A model generated the notes under the pieces. The model had not been told where the DNA came from and ran no database searches. It saw nothing but the letters and a program-made list of their open reading frames with translations. 64,000 nucleotides of DNA, taken from assembly GCF_001659605.2 (NCBI RefSeq), contig NC_035162.2, positions 7,025,248-7,089,247 of the forward strand, in the 5' to 3' direction. The position numbers were made by a program, and so were the translations under genes. This DNA is from Manihot esculenta (Eukaryota > Streptophyta > Magnoliopsida > Malpighiales > Euphorbiaceae). This document shows positions 1-10,106 of the stretch, in pieces. How positions within the stretch are numbered: position 1 is the first letter of the stretch; every line of letters begins with the position of its first letter.

Positions 1-2
1 CC

Positions 3-1262
3 TCACTGGCCGAGCTGATGAAACGGGCCGAAAAATATATAAGGCAGGACGATGCTTTGGAGACAAGCAGGTTCGCCAGGGGAGCGACAGATAAAGGGAA
101 AGCACCGGAGGAGGGAAGGCCGGAGAGGCGCAAGAAAAAGCATGGCAAGAGACCTGAACCGTACAGACAACCCTGAGAGCGCAGGGACTAAAGACCTTCC
201 CCTCGGGCCTTAGAACAAAGGTCACTCCCCCCGTGGGTCCCGGAAACACCGACTCCCCTCAACGTTTCTAGAGCCGAAGTGCTCATGGCCGTCCAGGACA
301 AGGAGTTCCTCCAATGTCCTCGGCCCATGAAAGCAGAAGCAAACCAGAGAGATCCTGACAAGTATTGCCAGTACCATCGCGCACACGGCCACGACACCAA
401 CAACTACTTCCAATTGATAACAGAAATAGAAAGGCTGATAAAGAGAGGGCATCTGAAAAACTTCGTGAAAAGACCGGAGGGACAGAGACCTCAGCCTAAT
501 CCGGCAGTCCCAGTGCTGAGGAGAACGGGAGCTGGGCCAGTGAATGATGGATCCAGCGGGACCATCAACATGATTGTTGGGGGAACAGGGGGTCGGATGA
601 GCCGTAGGGGAAAGAAGAGAAGTTGAGAAGGGGAAGGCAACAGCACTGAGGTCATGCAGGTCATCGAGCACACTCCCATGGCCATCACTTTCTCTCCGGA
701 GGATGCTCAGGGTATTCAGATGCCCCATGACGATGCCCTTGTCATTGAGGCCGTCATACACAACTATCGGGTGAAGAAGATCCTAGTGGATGACGGGAGC
801 AAGATGAACCTGTTGCCTTACTGGGTTTTTCAGTAGATGGGAATTCCCGGAGAACAGCTGGTCCGGGACCAAGCACCGGTCAAAGGGATCGGAGGAGTAC
901 CGGTGCCCGTGGAGGGGAAGGTGAAACTGGCCCTCACCTTGGGAGAAACACCAAGAACTCGCACCCACTATGCGGTGTTTTTGGTGGCTAAACTCCCTCT
1001 GAGCTACAACGCAATCCTGGGAAGACCTGCGCTATATGACTTTGAGGCCGTCACTAGTATCAGATATCTGGCGATGAAGTTCCCCACAGAAGTAGGGGTG
1101 GGAGTAGTTCGGGGAAGCCAGGAGGAAGCAAGAGCAGTGTACCTAGCTACGGTAGCAGAGCCGAGCTCAACAGAGAAAAGGCTGGATTCAAAAAACAGAG
1201 GCCAGGACAGAACCGGTGGGGGAACTGGAGATTTTTCCCTTATCAGAAGAAGAAACAGGTAA
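3..1262 (+). pseudogene. gag-pro: gag-protease part of the Tat-like retrotransposon, broken
   Basis: One reading frame runs through this segment with in-frame stops at 174-176, 189-191, 624-626 and 834-836, and ends at 1260-1262. The gag part has the plant-gypsy segment beginning AELMKRAEKYI and the later CxxHxxxGH-type segment (CQYHRAHGHDT, about 366-398) followed by a basic helix. The protease part carries ILVDDGSKMNLL at about 780-815, matching the retroviral-type active site with D-D-G-S where D-T/S-G-S is usual, and the flap-like region ends near AILGRPALYDF. The start is outside the window. The stops show that the copy is dead; which of them arose after insertion cannot be told from one copy. 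Confidence 0.88.
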
Positions 1263-3362
1263 AGTCTTCAGTCTCAACGCCGGCCTCACCAAGGAACAGA
1301 AAACCGAGGTCATGGCTCTGATCCAAGGTCATGCATCGAGCTTCGCCTAGAAGTCTTCTGACATGCCCGGGATTGACCCAGGGGTGATGACGCACAAGTT
1401 AAATGTCCTCCCCGAGGCTAGGCCAGTAAAGCAGGAAAAAAGGGTGGTAGGAAGGGAGAAGCAACAAGCCACCAGGGAGGAAGTACAGAAGTTAGAAGAG
1501 GCAGGCTTTATTAGGGAAGTCATGTACCCGCAGTGGTTAGCAAATCCTGTATTAGTCAAAAAAGCCAATGGCAAATATAGGATGTGCATAGATTTTACTG
1601 ACTTGAATAAGGCCTGCCCTAAAGATTGTTATCCCCTCCCTGATATTAATAAAATGGTCGACTCTACGGCCGGTTTCGATTATATGTCTTCTTTGGATGC
1701 TATGTCTGGTTATCATCAAATCCCAATGGATAGGTCGGATGAAGAAAAGACCTCGTTCATAACAGAAGATGGGACTTACTGCTATAGAGCTATGCCTTTC
1801 GGGTTGAAAAACGCCGGAGCAACCTATCAAAGACTGATGAACAAGGTCTTCAAATATCAGATCGGCAGAAACGTAGAAGTTTACGTGGATGATATGGTGG
1901 TCAAGAGCCCAACTTTCCAACAGCACATGGCAGATTTGAGGGAAGTATTCGGGGTATTAGATCAGTACAGAATGAAGCTGAATCCAGCAAAATGTGCCTT
2001 TTTCATCAGGGAGGAAAATTCTTGGGGTACATGGTGAGTGGAAGAGGCATTGAGCCTAATCCGGAGAAGGTAGAGGCCATACTGAATATGTCAGAACCGA
2101 CCTGTGTAAGGGACGTCCAGAGACTAACCGGGAAAGTAGTAGCGCTTAATCGATTCATGTCAAGGTCGACAGAAAAATGCTTACCATTCTTCAAAAAGTT
2201 GAGGAAAGTGCCAAACTTCGAATGGACAGAAGACTGCCGAGAAGCTTTCAAAGAGCTCAAAAGCTACCTCAGCTCCCCTCATGTGCTCAGTAGCGCCTTG
2301 GAAGGAGAGGAACTCCTGATATACTTGGTAGCCTCTGAACAAGCGATTAGTGCAGTATTGGTAAGGGTAGATGAAGGAGAACAAAAGCCGGTATTTTACG
2401 TCAGTAAGGTACTTAAGGGTGCCGAGATTAGATACCTGAACATTGAAAAGGTGGCGTATGCTCTGTTGCTAGCAGTTCGAAAGTTTAGGGTCTACCTGGA
2501 AAGCCATCAAGGTATAGTGATGATGGACCAACCTCTGAAGAAGATTCTACACAGGCCGGAAACCTCAGGCCGGATGCTGGCTTGGTCCGTAGAGATTAGC
2601 CCTTACTGCTTAGAATATCGACCTCGGACAGCTATAAAATCTCAAGCCCTTGCCGACTTCATAGCAGAATGTACATTCAAAGAAGAGCGGGAAGAGTCTT
2701 CTTCAGAAGTGTTGGAGAAGGGAAGTGAGGGAGAGCCTTTGCAAGAGTTCAAATGGAAGTTATATGTAGATGGGGCATCAGGCGCGGGGGGCAGTGGTGC
2801 CAGAATAATGCTCAAGGGGCCTGGAGAATTCAAGGTCTGCTACGCCTTGCGCCTAGAATTCAAGGCCTCCAATAATGTGGAGGAGTATGAGGCCCTAATA
2901 AACGAGATGCTGGTGGCAATGGAAGTAGGGGCAACCGATCTCGAGGTGAATAGTGACTCCCAGCTGGTGATCAATCAGGTAACTGGGGCATATCAGGCCA
3001 GAGACCCGACCATGCGAAATTACCTAACAGAAGTAAAAGCTATAGAAGCCGAGCTCATGAGCAGGGGTGTTGCCATCAAATTTCAAAGAATACCTCGAGA
3101 AGAAAATGAGGAAGCAGACCTGCTTAGTCGGTTGTCGAAGAAAGAATTAGAACAGCTCCCTGACGAGGTATACATACAACACATCAACACGCCTACTTTT
3201 AATAAAACAATCACTGTATTGCAGATAGAACAAAGCCAGACCTGGATGACCCCATACCTGGAATATCTGGAAAAAGGAAAGCTCCCTGAAGACAAGGATG
3301 AAGCAAGAAAGATAGCAGCTTGTGCTGCTAATTACCAAGCAGTAAGGGGGACCTTGTACTGA
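1200..3362 (+). pseudogene. pol: Reverse transcriptase plus two RNase H domains, broken
   Basis: The RT frame carries a stop at 1348-1350 (probably an old Trp codon), then runs open over 1363-2037. It has the fingers and palm motifs KYRMCIDFTDLNKACPKD, SLDAMSGYHQI, FGLKNAGATYQRLMN and the catalytic YVDD at 1882-1893. A one-base-type frame change near 2005-2020 moves the reading to the frame of 1992-3362. That frame holds the RT connection, the gypsy RNase H (about 2250-2680, with YLNIEKVAYALLLAVRKF), and a second RNase H (about 2755-3130, YVDGASGAGGSG, then EYEALI and NSDSQLVINQV). A second RNase H after the gypsy one is typical of Tat elements. The frame ends at TGA 3360-3362. Confidence 0.92.
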
Positions 3363-4478
3363 AGGGGGAAGTCCAGCCCATGGCTCCGGTGTGTGAGCCC
3401 GGGGGAGGCGATAAAAGTGATGGAAGAGATACCCAGAGGAATATGCGGAGCTCACGAAGGGGCAGGAACGCTGGCTAATAAAATATTCAGGCAAGGGTAT
3501 TATTGGCCCACTGTCAAAAGAGAGGCGGAAGAGTTCGTCCGGAAATGCGATATATGCCAGAGGTTCGCCAACGCCATCAATATCCCAGCCACTCCTCAAT
3601 CCAACATATCCAGCCCCTAGCCCTTCTCACAATGGGGAATAGACATCCTGGGACCCTTTCCCAAGACCACAGGACAGAGAAAATTCGTAGTGGTGGCTGT
3701 GGAGTACTTCTCAAAATGGCTAGAGGCAGAGGCAATCCCTACAATCACAGCCCGCCAGATGATAGATTTCGTATGGGTGCACATCATCTGCAGATTCGGC
3801 ATACCGATGGTGCTCGTTTCAGACAACGGCAGGCAGTTTGACTGCAACACCTTCAAAGCATTTACGGCCAACATGGACATATGGCACAAGTTCTCCTCAG
3901 TGGCCCATCCTCAGACCAACGGCCAAACGGAGGTCACCAACCGAGCTATCCTCTAAGGATTGAAGAAACGGCTGGATGGGGCAAAGGTGAACTGGGCGGA
4001 AGAGCTCAACAGCATTCTATGGGCACTCCGAACTACTCCCAGAACGTCCACTAAGGAAACGCCCTTTGCACTTGCTTTTGGCACAGAGGCCGTAGTCTCC
4101 ATCGAGTTACAAGTTCCCACTCATCGAGTTCAATTTGCTAACAAAAGCACCAACAGTGACAAATTGAGAAGTAACCTTGATGCCCTCGAAGAGATTAGAG
4201 AGGAAGCCCAAGTCCGAACTGCCGCTTATCAACAACGAACAGCTTGCTACTACAACCAAAGGGTCAGAGAAAGAAGCCTAAAGGTGGGAGACCTAGCCCT
4301 GAGAAACCTGGAGGCTACGGGAAAGAGAGCGGCAGTAGGCAAATTAGCACCGACCTAGGAGGGCCGCTTTAGAATAACAAAAGTGATCAGGGCAGGAGTA
4401 TACCGAATTGAAAATATGCAGGGAAACCCTGAGCCCCATGCCTGGAATATCCAACACTTGAAAAGATACTTCCCTTGA
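3363..4478 (+). pseudogene. int: Integrase of the Tat-like retrotransposon, broken
   Basis: This continues in the same frame as the RNase H part. The zinc-binding HHCC domain is visible as AHEGAGTLANKIFRQGYYWP followed by CDICQRF (about 3452-3570). The catalytic core has the first Asp in WGIDILGPFP, the second in VSDNGRQFD, and the Glu in NGQTEVTNRAI. The C-terminal part ends HLKRYFP. In-frame stops at 3618-3620, 3954-3956 and 4356-4358 interrupt it, and the natural end is TGA 4476-4478. The D, D and E residues survive although the frame is dead, so decay looks fairly recent. Confidence 0.9.
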
Positions 4479-4625
4479 GGTATCGATAAATGCAAAAGAC
4501 TTATTGTATTTTAAAAGCATGGTAATAAAACAGGCGATGCTTATCGTCTCGATTCATTATTTATCTCTGCTCACTTGGCACTCATAAAAGAAACAAAAGG
4601 GAAAAATGAAACAGGCACAAGTGCC

Positions 4626-4844
4626 CAAGACCTCAGTTAGGCACAAAACCAGCTGAGATGGCGAAGCGACAGTAAGGCCAATGAGCCTGAATCTTGCTCA
4701 AGACCTCAGTTAGGCACAAAACCAGCTGAGATGACGAAGCGACAGTAAGGCCAATGAGCCTGAATCTTGCTCAAGACCTCAGTTAGGCACAAAACCAGCT
4801 GAGATGACGAAGCGACAGTAAGGCCACAGAGCCCGAATCTTACA
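4626..4844 (+). repeat. Tandem repeat block A, three units of 73 bp
   Basis: Three near-identical units start with CAAGACCTCAG at 4626, 4699 and 4772, so the period is exactly 73 bp. The last unit diverges near its end and passes into block B. The block lies just after integrase, where Tat and Ogre elements often carry satellite-like arrays. No coding potential is seen. Confidence 0.9.
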
Positions 4845-4867
4845 AAAGACCTCAAAGAAGGTACAAG

Positions 4868-5160
4868 GCCGGCGGATCTCAAAGATCTCCCGGAGCAAAA
4901 ACGGCCGGCGGGATCAACAAGATCTCCCCGGAGCAAAAACGGCTGGGATCCCGTAAGATCTCCTGGAGCAAAAACGGCCGGCAGGATCAACAAGATCTCC
5001 CCGGAGCAAAAACGGCCGGGATCCCATAAGATCTCCTGGAGCAAAAACGGCCGACGGGATCAACGAGATCTCCCTGGAGCAAAAACGGCCACGATCCCGT
5101 AAGATCTCCTGGAGCAAAAATGGTCGACGGGATCAACAAGATTTCCTCAGAACAAAAATG
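4868..5160 (+). repeat. Tandem repeat block B, about four units of 73 bp made of 36/37-bp half-units
   Basis: GATCAAC recurs at 4912, 4985, 5058 and 5131, again a 73-bp period. Each unit contains two related halves of 36 and 37 bp built around GATCTCC..GGAGCAAAAACGG. The start CAAGA(C/T)CTC and the stretch GCAAAA-C-GCTG-GAT are shared with block A, so the two blocks probably descend from one ancestral repeat. The end of the block is degenerate. Confidence 0.88.
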
Positions 5161-5596
5161 ACCTGGAGCCCTGAAATACAGCCCGTTTGAGGCTCGTCAA
5201 GAAAGCAAGAAATTAAGCGCTGACTTCACAAAAAAGAAGGAGAATTTCCGAACTCATGAGCTCGTCACACAAACAGCGCAAAAGCTGTAGCACGAAAATC
5301 CAAGTAAATAACAAAAGTCCGAGCTCCCTGGTCAGCTGAATGGGCGAACTCACGACAAAGGCAAATGATCCCACCCACAGCTCGGATCAACTCGCAATAA
5401 ACAAACGCTTAACAAAAACAACCCTGGGAGAGGACAACGATAACACAGCCGAACTCCCCCTCCCAGTGGGGCATACAGCCCACACCGCACCAACTGACAA
5501 AGGATAACCTCAAAGGAGAGCAGATACCCGAACTCATCACCAGACAGAGAGGCAAAATCGTCTAAAATGAAGCAGCGCCATTCCAAATGAAGTTTA

Positions 5597-5652
5597 GGGA
5601 TTTACCCCCTCACCACTCACGTCATAAATGCTAAGGAGGTAAAAGGGCAATT
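5597..5652 (+). repeat. Diverged copy of the 3' polypurine-tract block
   Basis: The sequence from GGGATTTACCCCCTCA to GGAGGTAAAAGGGCAATT matches 7853-7910, which leads directly into the 3' LTR. Similarity stops where the LTR would begin. It may be an internal duplication of the PPT region or a trace of recombination within the element. Confidence 0.7.
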
Positions 5653-6296
5653 CGAGGAAAAATCCAAAGGCATGAGTAGATGAAACCCTAGTTTCAGCTC
5701 TTATCAAATTGGAACTAAGAACAAAAAGGCCAGCCCTGCTTATCACCTTCAAAGGTACGCAATCTGACACACTACTATTAAACAAGGGTTGTATGACCGA
5801 ACTCATAATAACGAAGTAATAAGAGAAAAATGAGGTTGTCCTTGCAAGAATCATAAGAACTTGCAGGACGAGAGTCCAGCCCCATGTTAAAAACAGAGCT
5901 CATAGGTAAGGATAGTCCAGCCCGGAAAGAGCTTACAGATAAGAATGCCTTAGCAAAATAAATGAGTCTATAAGCCAAAAGTTCAGTCAATTAGTAGAAT
6001 TCTAGTTTTGATGAGTTTGAAAGCAAAAAGAAGAAAACAAGCAAAATAAGTAAAAATAAAGTTTCATTAAAAGAAAAGTACATTTATAGCATGTTACAAG
6101 TGCCTACTCCACTGAAGGAAAAACTGTCCTCAAAGGACTTACACGACCAGAGGCGCTATTATCTACCCTGTTCCCTTTTTAGCTCGGCGAACTCCTTATA
6201 CTCCCTTAGAGGTCCCCTACTCTCCAACCGAACTCTATCTCGTTATTATAGGAGAGCTGAACAAGTTGATCCCCATAAGCATCTCTCACTGTTCCA

Positions 6297-7177
6297 TCAT
6301 AAGCAGGCTTCCTGTCGCCCAAGTGTGATGCACGATACACTCGAGCAAGCCGAGAAAAATTGACGAGGCATTCTGAAGAGCAATGGAACAAGTGAATGTT
6401 GCAAATCTACACACATACTATGTTGGACTAATTTTAGCAGATTACCCTTGCTAATATTACGTGTGTGAACAGCATCTTGTATCTCACAGTAAGCCTCAGA
6501 AACCATGTTATTCCATGAGTTTGAGTCAGGAGCAGACATCAGGGGCACCACGAGAATCCTCTCCTCCTCCCCGGGAGAAAGAAAGACAGGAGCCGATCTT
6601 CTGGAAGCCCAAGACTTCTTTGGAGCGCGAACCAAGGCAAGCACTTTGAGGAGAATGGGACACTTGCCTCCGACCTACTCCGCTACACCCCCATTATCCA
6701 CAAAGCTGAGTTCCCTATCCTCGGCAGTCGGACCGACCTCGGAAGGGACCCCATAGACATTCCTCATAGAGGCGACCTCAGCCCTACTAGCAAGGGTCCC
6801 CATCTCAGCTATGAAGGCCTCATGCCTCTCTTCAGAAGCATCGCCAAAAGACAGGGCAGGCTTCGCTGTCGTCAAACCAGAGTCCTCGCTCGGCCTTGAA
6901 GCCCGAGAGAACTTGAGAGCTTGAACAACCAGCACGGCTGAGACGGACTTGTCAATACTTGGCTGCCTTAAAGATTCGGCACCGCGAAAGCTCGGCTCCG
7001 GAGCTTGGGCAGGAACAAGAGAAGGAGGCCGGCTGGACGACCCGAACGATATAACTTCGGCCACTAGCTGGGTAAACCCCCCCCCCCCGCCGATTGTCCA
7101 ACCAGGAGGGCATTCAGGGCTACATTCAGGCTCTCCCTGGACAACGTAAGAATTTTAGGGGGTTCAATCTGATTCAT
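6297..7177 (-). pseudogene. Antisense ORF of the Tat-type 3' region, broken
   Basis: On the minus strand an ATG at 7177-7175 opens a frame whose N-terminus reads MNQIEPPKILTLSRES and continues to a run of 12 C (7077-7088 on the plus strand). There the frame changes. The frame beyond it runs from about 7070 down to 6297 with one stop at 6675-6677. That part is rich in Ser, Pro and Glu, with no domain I can name. Antisense ORFs between integrase and the 3' LTR are known from several Tat-clade elements, and their function is not settled. The change at a homopolymer suggests a slippage mutation. I cannot exclude introns, and a chance open frame remains possible. Confidence 0.5.
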
Positions 7178-7892
7178 CTTCACCAAAGAAACTGCAAAAA
7201 ATCCAAAACCGGAGCAAGTCAGAACGGCTCTCAACAAGAATCACAAAAGAAGATCAAAATGGACATCTATAAGGGACAAGGTAATAAAACTTTCGGCTCG
7301 CCTTGACCAGCCCGAATAAGGTACCAAACGGATGCCTCAAGAACGTGAAACCCCCGCTCGGACAGATAGGTTCAAAAGAAACTATGAAGAGAATAAAATT
7401 AGTGGCTGACACTTGAGAAGCAATCTCGAAATGCTATAAAAATCCCATGGAAGAAAAGAAATAAGAGAAAGGAGTTCACACCTGCATGAAGATCGATTAT
7501 ACCAGAGGTATATGGATCAGAAGGAAAGACCCCTCCATCCTGGCGAAGGTCCTGAAAGGGAAGAAGGGGGCGATATCGTGAGATACCCCGAGAAGGAGGT
7601 TCTTATGCTGAACGATGTGATGCTAGACTCTAGGCTAGCGGCGTCAGGATCCTTAAAGGATATGCATAGAAAAGGAAGGAAGGCGTATCTGGAAAATAAA
7701 AGCAAGAAAGTGAAGACGATAGTACGCACAAAGAACAGAGGAAAGCCAGAAATGGAAAAAGACAGAGGGGACTCGAAAGTCAAAAGGACAAAAAGATGAA
7801 AAGGCATTACGAAGGAAGCAGTACATAAACAGACGCGGTCATAATGATTCTTGGGATTTACCCCCTCATCAGTCGAAGCAATAACTGACGAG

Positions 7893-7908
7893 AAGGTAAA
7901 GGGGTAAT
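7893..7908 (+). promoter_or_regulatory. 3' polypurine tract
   Basis: The purine-rich stretch AGAAGGTAAAGGGG lies directly before the TG that opens the 3' LTR. This is the position of the plus-strand primer in LTR retrotransposons. It ends with TAAT, so the tract is not perfect. Confidence 0.7.
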
Positions 7909-8406
7909 TGATGACCGCTGGGTTTCTTCACCCCGGACTGAGGCCAGGCCCATTAGGACAGCCCATAATCCGAAGGCTTCTAAATCTCTTTTAAGAGCCA
8001 GGTCCAGCCCGCTCAGCTCAAAGACCGGACTCCAGTCAGATTCTCCAATCAGGCCGGCCCAGCTCATTCGGCCCAATGAACAGATCCCCTCTGGACCTAG
8101 CCTTATCCTTATCTTCTGGCCCAGCTCGGAACCCAGAAGGAGTTCAGCCCATTCGCTTTGTGGGACCATCCACATGCGTATCTGGGGAGAATCAGGGGCC
8201 GTTATGCATGGGACAGAGATCTGATTCCCTTGTACGTCTGTATCAACGTAGCAGGGACAGGTGGTCCAATGATACACGTTCTGCTACACGTCACTAGCTG
8301 CCAAAAGTAAACATATAAAAGGAGAAATACTCTCCTCTAGGTCTAAGTTTTTTCCAGTCTTACAGAACCCATTATAAAACCCTATTTTCTGGATCTCAGC
8401 TCATCA
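7909..8406 (+). repeat. 3' LTR of the retrotransposon
   Basis: The segment opens with TGATGA and closes with TCATCA, giving perfect 6-bp terminal inverted ends of the TG..CA type. A polypurine tract precedes it. Inside, TATAAAAG at 8314-8321 fits a TATA box, putting transcription start near 8345. The length of 498 bp is modest for a Tat element. The partner 5' LTR lies outside the window, so the exact end (8406 or 8408) and the target duplication cannot be checked here. Confidence 0.8.
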
Positions 8407-9646
8407 CATATTAAAATAATTTTGTTCAAAACTGAGTTTAATGTAAATTGAAAAAGATTAAGGTCAATTAAAATGAGTGGAATGGAGGATAAGAAGATTT
8501 GAAATTTGATGGGGAGAGTTAAGAGTTTAAAACAAGTAATCAAAGGAATTCCAAAGTCTAAGCATATGGGTTGTGGTTTTGAAATTCAACATAGAAAAAT
8601 TTGTTAACATCCAAATGCAAGAAGACAGATTTGGAATGGAAATTCTCAAAATCTTTTGGTGTCTCCAAGAAACTAAACACTTCTTATTTCAATATTTGAT
8701 GTGGCAAACCAACGGTTTGATTGCGTGTTGGAATTCCCACTTCTCTGCACCAAACAACTATTCTTCAACTTAATTCCATCCTCCTTATTCACATCTAATA
8801 TTATACTATTTATTTATTTATTATCAATTACTATTTATATATTCATTTTACAATCCTCATATTAATTATTAATTATAATAAATTTTACATGAGATGCATT
8901 GATTATTATTATAATACAATCGTCCGTATGATAAAATTTCTGGTCAGCTTAGGGCATTGGACTGGATTTCCTAACACAGCTCTCGCTTTCATCATTAGCG
9001 CATTTATTGCTCAAAAACCACTCCACAATTTGTATTTCTCTTATTAGATTTAGACCCTTCTTTCCTTTTTAATTTTGTTTTTTTTTTAAATATAAAATTT
9101 AGTTTTTTTTTAGATACAACATCATTTGTGATTCAATCAATTTAAATTAATTAAATATCAATTTAATGAGTTAATTAGTAGAAATTTTAATTAAAATTTT
9201 GTGAATATATTCATCAAATATAAAATTTTCTCTAAAGCCTTATAAACCCACTTTGGTATCAAGTCTCTGAAAGAAAATTTAAATTTCAATTATTAAGAGG
9301 AGATCATAGAAAAACTGGTGCTTAACGAATTTTTATAATAATAAATAGTACTAATAATATATTTTACTTAATTTATTGTGGGTATTTATTTAAATTAATA
9401 ATTCAACGCATTCCAGTTTCTGCTTTTGTGTGTCACTTTCTTCAATGGCTAGTCAAAGGAAATGGGTTTCTTGGTTTGGCTTTGCATTCAAAACAAGGTC
9501 AAAACTCACACCTAAAAGACCACTCTCCAATCTCCCATCACTGTTCAATCTCTCTCTTTCTCTCTCTATCCCAAGAGACTTTTACTTCAATTTTTTTTTT
9601 TTTTAAAAAAGGGCTTGTTGGGTTGGTTCTTGTGATTGAAAGCTAA
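8407..9646. other. AT-rich intergenic DNA and upstream region of the aspartyl protease gene
   Basis: No coding sequence is seen. The segment is AT-rich with A and T runs, and has CT-rich stretches near 9550-9605 close to the presumed transcription start of the next gene. No clear TATA box could be chosen. Confidence 0.6.
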
Positions 9647-9719
9647 TGAAACAGGAAACCAGGGGGAAGAAACCCAACAAGCACAAGAGCCAGAAGAAGA
9701 AGAAGAAGCAGACGACCAG

Positions 9720-10069
9720 GTAAATATATGAATCCCACCATTAATTGCAGACTGTTCTTTCTTTTCTTTTCTTTTCTTTTCCCTCATTTCATGGTAATGT
9801 GAAACCGCGTTTCAACAGTGCCATCTTTGAAACGGTAATATTCAATTCAAAGTCTTAGTTTTTTATTTTGATTATTACATTTTAACATACTTTAACTCAT
9901 AAAGACTTCAGCTTTCTATTCTCTTTTCTTCCTTCATTTTTGGTTTCCTTAAATACCAATAGCTTTTCCTGTCATTTCATCCTTCTGGGATTTTTTTTTT
10001 CATTTTCTTGGCTGAAAACCCAGTTGTTTTTTAGTTTCCTTCAAAGGGTACTTTCTTTTCTTGATGTAG
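9720..10069 (+). other. Probable 5' UTR intron of the aspartyl protease gene
   Basis: A purine-rich leader ends CGACCAG followed by GTAAATATATG at 9720. A T-rich stretch ends TTGATGTAG at 10069, 37 bases before the ATG at 10107. These are good plant donor and acceptor signals, and leader introns are common. It is a prediction without transcript evidence. Confidence 0.55.
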
Positions 10070-10106
10070 GATTTTCTCGTCGTCCAAACAAGAAGTTGTG
10101 GTTGCC

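Larger units (their letters stand above)
5161..7850. other. Long 3' non-coding part of the retrotransposon
   Basis: This stretch between the 73-bp repeats and the 3' polypurine tract has no sense-strand coding region that can be recognised. It contains the antisense ORF listed separately and a PPT-like block near 5597-5650. Short open frames at 7512-7799 (both strands) are purine- or pyrimidine-rich and have no recognisable protein features. Confidence 0.7.
1..8406 (+). mobile_element. Ty3/gypsy LTR retrotransposon, Tat-like, 5'-truncated by the window and decayed
   Basis: The domain order gag, aspartic protease, reverse transcriptase, gypsy RNase H, a second RNase H, integrase, then about 3.4 kb of non-coding DNA before the 3' LTR is that of the Tat clade of plant Ty3/gypsy elements. 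The second RNase H and the very long 3' part are the diagnostic features. The window opens inside gag, so the 5' LTR, primer-binding site and 5' target duplication lie upstream and cannot be seen. Many in-frame stops and at least two frame changes show that this copy cannot move on its own. The element ends where the 3' LTR ends; the next gene starts about 1.2 kb further on. Confidence 0.93.

Noticed and set aside
4626..5160. CRISPR-like regular repeats
   Set aside because: The units are head-to-tail with no unique spacers, inside a plant retrotransposon; they are ordinary tandem repeats.
7512..7807. Open frames on both strands of about 95 codons before the 3' LTR
   Set aside because: Biased purine/pyrimidine composition explains both; no recognisable protein features, and they lie in the non-coding 3' part of the retrotransposon.
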